In this document: piece after piece, positions 6,440-7,648 of the stretch | How the letters are laid out: each line of letters opens with the position of its first letter | Numbering within the stretch: the first letter of the stretch is position 1 | From: Balneola sp. | Lineage (GTDB): Bacteria; Bacteroidota; Rhodothermia; Balneolales; Balneolaceae | DNA length: 7,648 bases | NCBI GenBank assembly: GCA_002730655.1 | Contig: PCAT01000071.1 | Coordinates: 1 to 7,648 of the forward strand | Direction: 5' to 3' | Made by a program: the position numbers and the translations under genes | The notes under the pieces: model-generated | What the model was told of the DNA's origin: nothing | What the model saw: the letters and a program-made list of their open reading frames with translations, nothing else | Databases searched by the model: none

Positions 6440-7594
6440 ATGAGAAAAGTTGTACTACTGTTTCCCTTATTTTGTGTGTTAAACATATACATAAATAAAC
6501 AAGATTTACATGCAAAGCAGTCAGATTCCCTGCTATTTATTGTGCGCATCGATGACATACTCTCTAGGAATATGACTATACTTCCACGCTCTATTGTACC
6601 ATTGCAAGATACTTTGAGTATCAGGGGGGCCAAAGCGACTTGGGGACTTATGCCACATCGCCTTATAGAAGCTGCAAATGCAGATGGCCAGTTGGCAATA
6701 GAGATTAAACAAAGTCATTATAGTGGCCATGAAATAGCGCAACACGGTCTTATTCATATATGTCAGATTTGCGGTAGAAGTGATCATGAAATGTACTGTT
6801 CATACAACAAACAAGCCTTAAGTTATGATCAACAGGAAAAGTTGATACTAGAGGGTGTACAAATAATGATAGATTCCTTAGGTATTAAGCCAACGAGTTT
6901 TATACCACCTGGACATATTTATGATACAACTACAAAAGCTGTGTTAGCAAACCTTGGTTTTCCAGTTATCTCTACTTCAAATGTTCTTGGACAAAGTTAC
7001 GATAGTTTGTTCGATGTACCTATAAATGCTGAATTTACTTGGGCATTAACAGAACAAAACTACTCAGAAAACCTCACAAAGGCCATTCAAGAAATAAAAA
7101 AAGAACAAGAATCATCGGGTATTTATGTACTTATGATGCATGACCCTTTTATTCGGCTAGGATATAAAAGCGGTATTACTTTGAAATGGATGGGAGCATT
7201 ATTGGATTCATTGAATGCCTATTATGGAGATCGAATACAATATAAAACACTCACCGAAGTTGCAAAAATGTATGATACACAACTAAGTACTACTATTGCA
7301 GAAAGGACTAACTATTCGGCTAGTCAACCAACAGGATTTTCTCTGCTTCCCAACTACCCAAACCCATTTAACCCTTCTACCAAAATTGGGTTTTATTTAT
7401 CAAAAGAAAGCCAAATTAGTATAGCGGTTGTTACTATGGAAGGAAAAAAAATTGAATTGATTTCAAATAAATTTTACAGGGCTGGTGAGCACTGGGCATC
7501 TATAAATCTTGGGCAGTTGGCTTCCGGTAATTACCTCCTTCTCGTGCAAAATAATACAGGTAGTATAAGCAGAGTCATTAGCTTGATAAAGTAA
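6440..7594 (+). CDS. Secreted polysaccharide deacetylase-like protein (NodB/DUF2334 type) with T9SS sorting domain
   Basis: The 384-residue protein has three parts. Residues 1-25 look like a signal peptide: basic MRK, a hydrophobic core, and likely cleavage after LHA. Residues 30-280 resemble the NodB/DUF2334 deacetylase fold: IVRIDDI with D38/D39 (motif 1), HEIAQHGLIH with H102 and H106 (motif 2), FIPPGHIYD (154-162; motif 3) and LMMHDP with H234 (a late catalytic-histidine motif). This Asp-His-His set is the expected metal site of zinc-type carbohydrate deacetylases. A Cys cluster (C108, C111, C120) follows motif 2. Residues 303-384 form a Por secretion/T9SS type A sorting domain starting NYPNPFNPST and ending GNYLLLVQ...SRVISLIK, which implies export across the outer membrane. 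The gene is divergent from the symporter operon; I found no convincing promoter or ribosome binding site. No in-frame ATG exists between 6440 and the TAA at 6362. The substrate is unknown. Confidence 0.85.
   Translation: MRKVVLLFPLFCVLNIYINKQDLHAKQSDSLLFIVRIDDILSRNMTILPRSIVPLQDTLSIRGAKATWGLMPHRLIEAANADGQLAIEIKQSHYSGHEIAQHGLIHICQICGRSDHEMYCSYNKQALSYDQQEKLILEGVQIMIDSLGIKPTSFIPPGHIYDTTTKAVLANLGFPVISTSNVLGQSYDSLFDVPINAEFTWALTEQNYSENLTKAIQEIKKEQESSGIYVLMMHDPFIRLGYKSGITLKWMGALLDSLNAYYGDRIQYKTLTEVAKMYDTQLSTTIAERTNYSASQPTGFSLLPNYPNPFNPSTKIGFYLSKESQISIAVVTMEGKKIELISNKFYRAGEHWASINLGQLASGNYLLLVQNNTGSISRVISLIK
7346..7591 (+). other. T9SS type A C-terminal sorting domain (within the deacetylase gene)
   Basis: Residues 303-384 of the deacetylase-like protein show the usual layout: a Pro/Asn-rich opening (LPNYPNPFNPSTKIGF), an alternating beta-strand core (ISIAVVTMEGKKIELI), a GEHWASINLGQLASGNYLL segment and a short basic end. 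In FCB bacteria this domain is recognised by the type IX secretion system and is usually removed or exchanged for a surface anchor. It follows a polar Ser/Thr-rich linker (281-302). Confidence 0.9.
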
Positions 7595-7648
7595 TTTTTG
7601 CGTGGGCTGATTTGGATTTAGCTTGATTTGGTTACTAATAAGTAATGA

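Noticed and set aside
7595..7648. Terminator or further gene after the deacetylase
   Set aside because: There is a TTTTT run just after the stop but no stem before it. The near-repeated GCTGATTTGG and GCTTGATTTGG is too short to interpret, and the window ends.

Overview
The window comes from an AT-rich bacterial chromosome, most likely a member of the FCB superphylum (Bacteroidota, Balneolota, Rhodothermota or Candidatus Marinimicrobia-like). The clearest pointer is the last gene, which ends in a Por/type IX secretion (T9SS) type A sorting domain opened by an NYPNPFNPST motif. Most start codons here also lack a Shine-Dalgarno sequence, which is common in that group. I cannot fix the phylum from sequence alone. 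The gene content is mostly housekeeping and envelope functions. I see no phage, IS element, CRISPR array, tRNA or rRNA.

Layout, left to right. (1) 2-1929, plus strand: hslV, cut by the left edge so that its catalytic N-terminal Thr is missing, followed after 2 bases by complete hslU. Together they encode the HslUV (ClpYQ) ATP-dependent protease. (2) 1930-2061: an AT-rich spacer with a perfect 16-bp tandem duplication that can also fold into a hairpin. (3) 2062-3954, plus strand: a membrane-anchored PDZ-S41 C-terminal processing protease with an intact Ser/Lys/Gln catalytic set. (4) 3955-4225: a convergent spacer with an 8-bp perfect inverted repeat and no convincing gene. (5) 6258 down to 4226, minus strand: a two-gene operon encoding a DUF4212 small membrane subunit and, overlapping it by ATGA, a 13-helix VC_2705/ActP-like sodium:solute symporter. 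(6) 6259-6439: a divergent intergenic region with a good sigma70-like promoter for the symporter operon; an imperfect inverted repeat covers its -35 box. (7) 6440-7594, plus strand: a secreted NodB/DUF2334-like polysaccharide deacetylase with a C-terminal T9SS sorting domain. (8) 7595-7648: a short tail with no recognisable feature.

Functionally, the left half is protein quality control: HslUV in the cytoplasm and the S41 protease across the inner membrane. The right half is envelope and nutrient exchange: a Na+-coupled carboxylate-type symporter, and a deacetylase-like enzyme sent to the cell surface or outside. Nothing indicates that the two halves form one system, and I do not see a clearly undescribed system. 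The points most worth checking are the tandem-duplication hairpin ahead of the protease gene, the operator-like repeat at the symporter promoter, the EF-hand-like loop in the symporter, and the Cys/His cluster in the deacetylase.
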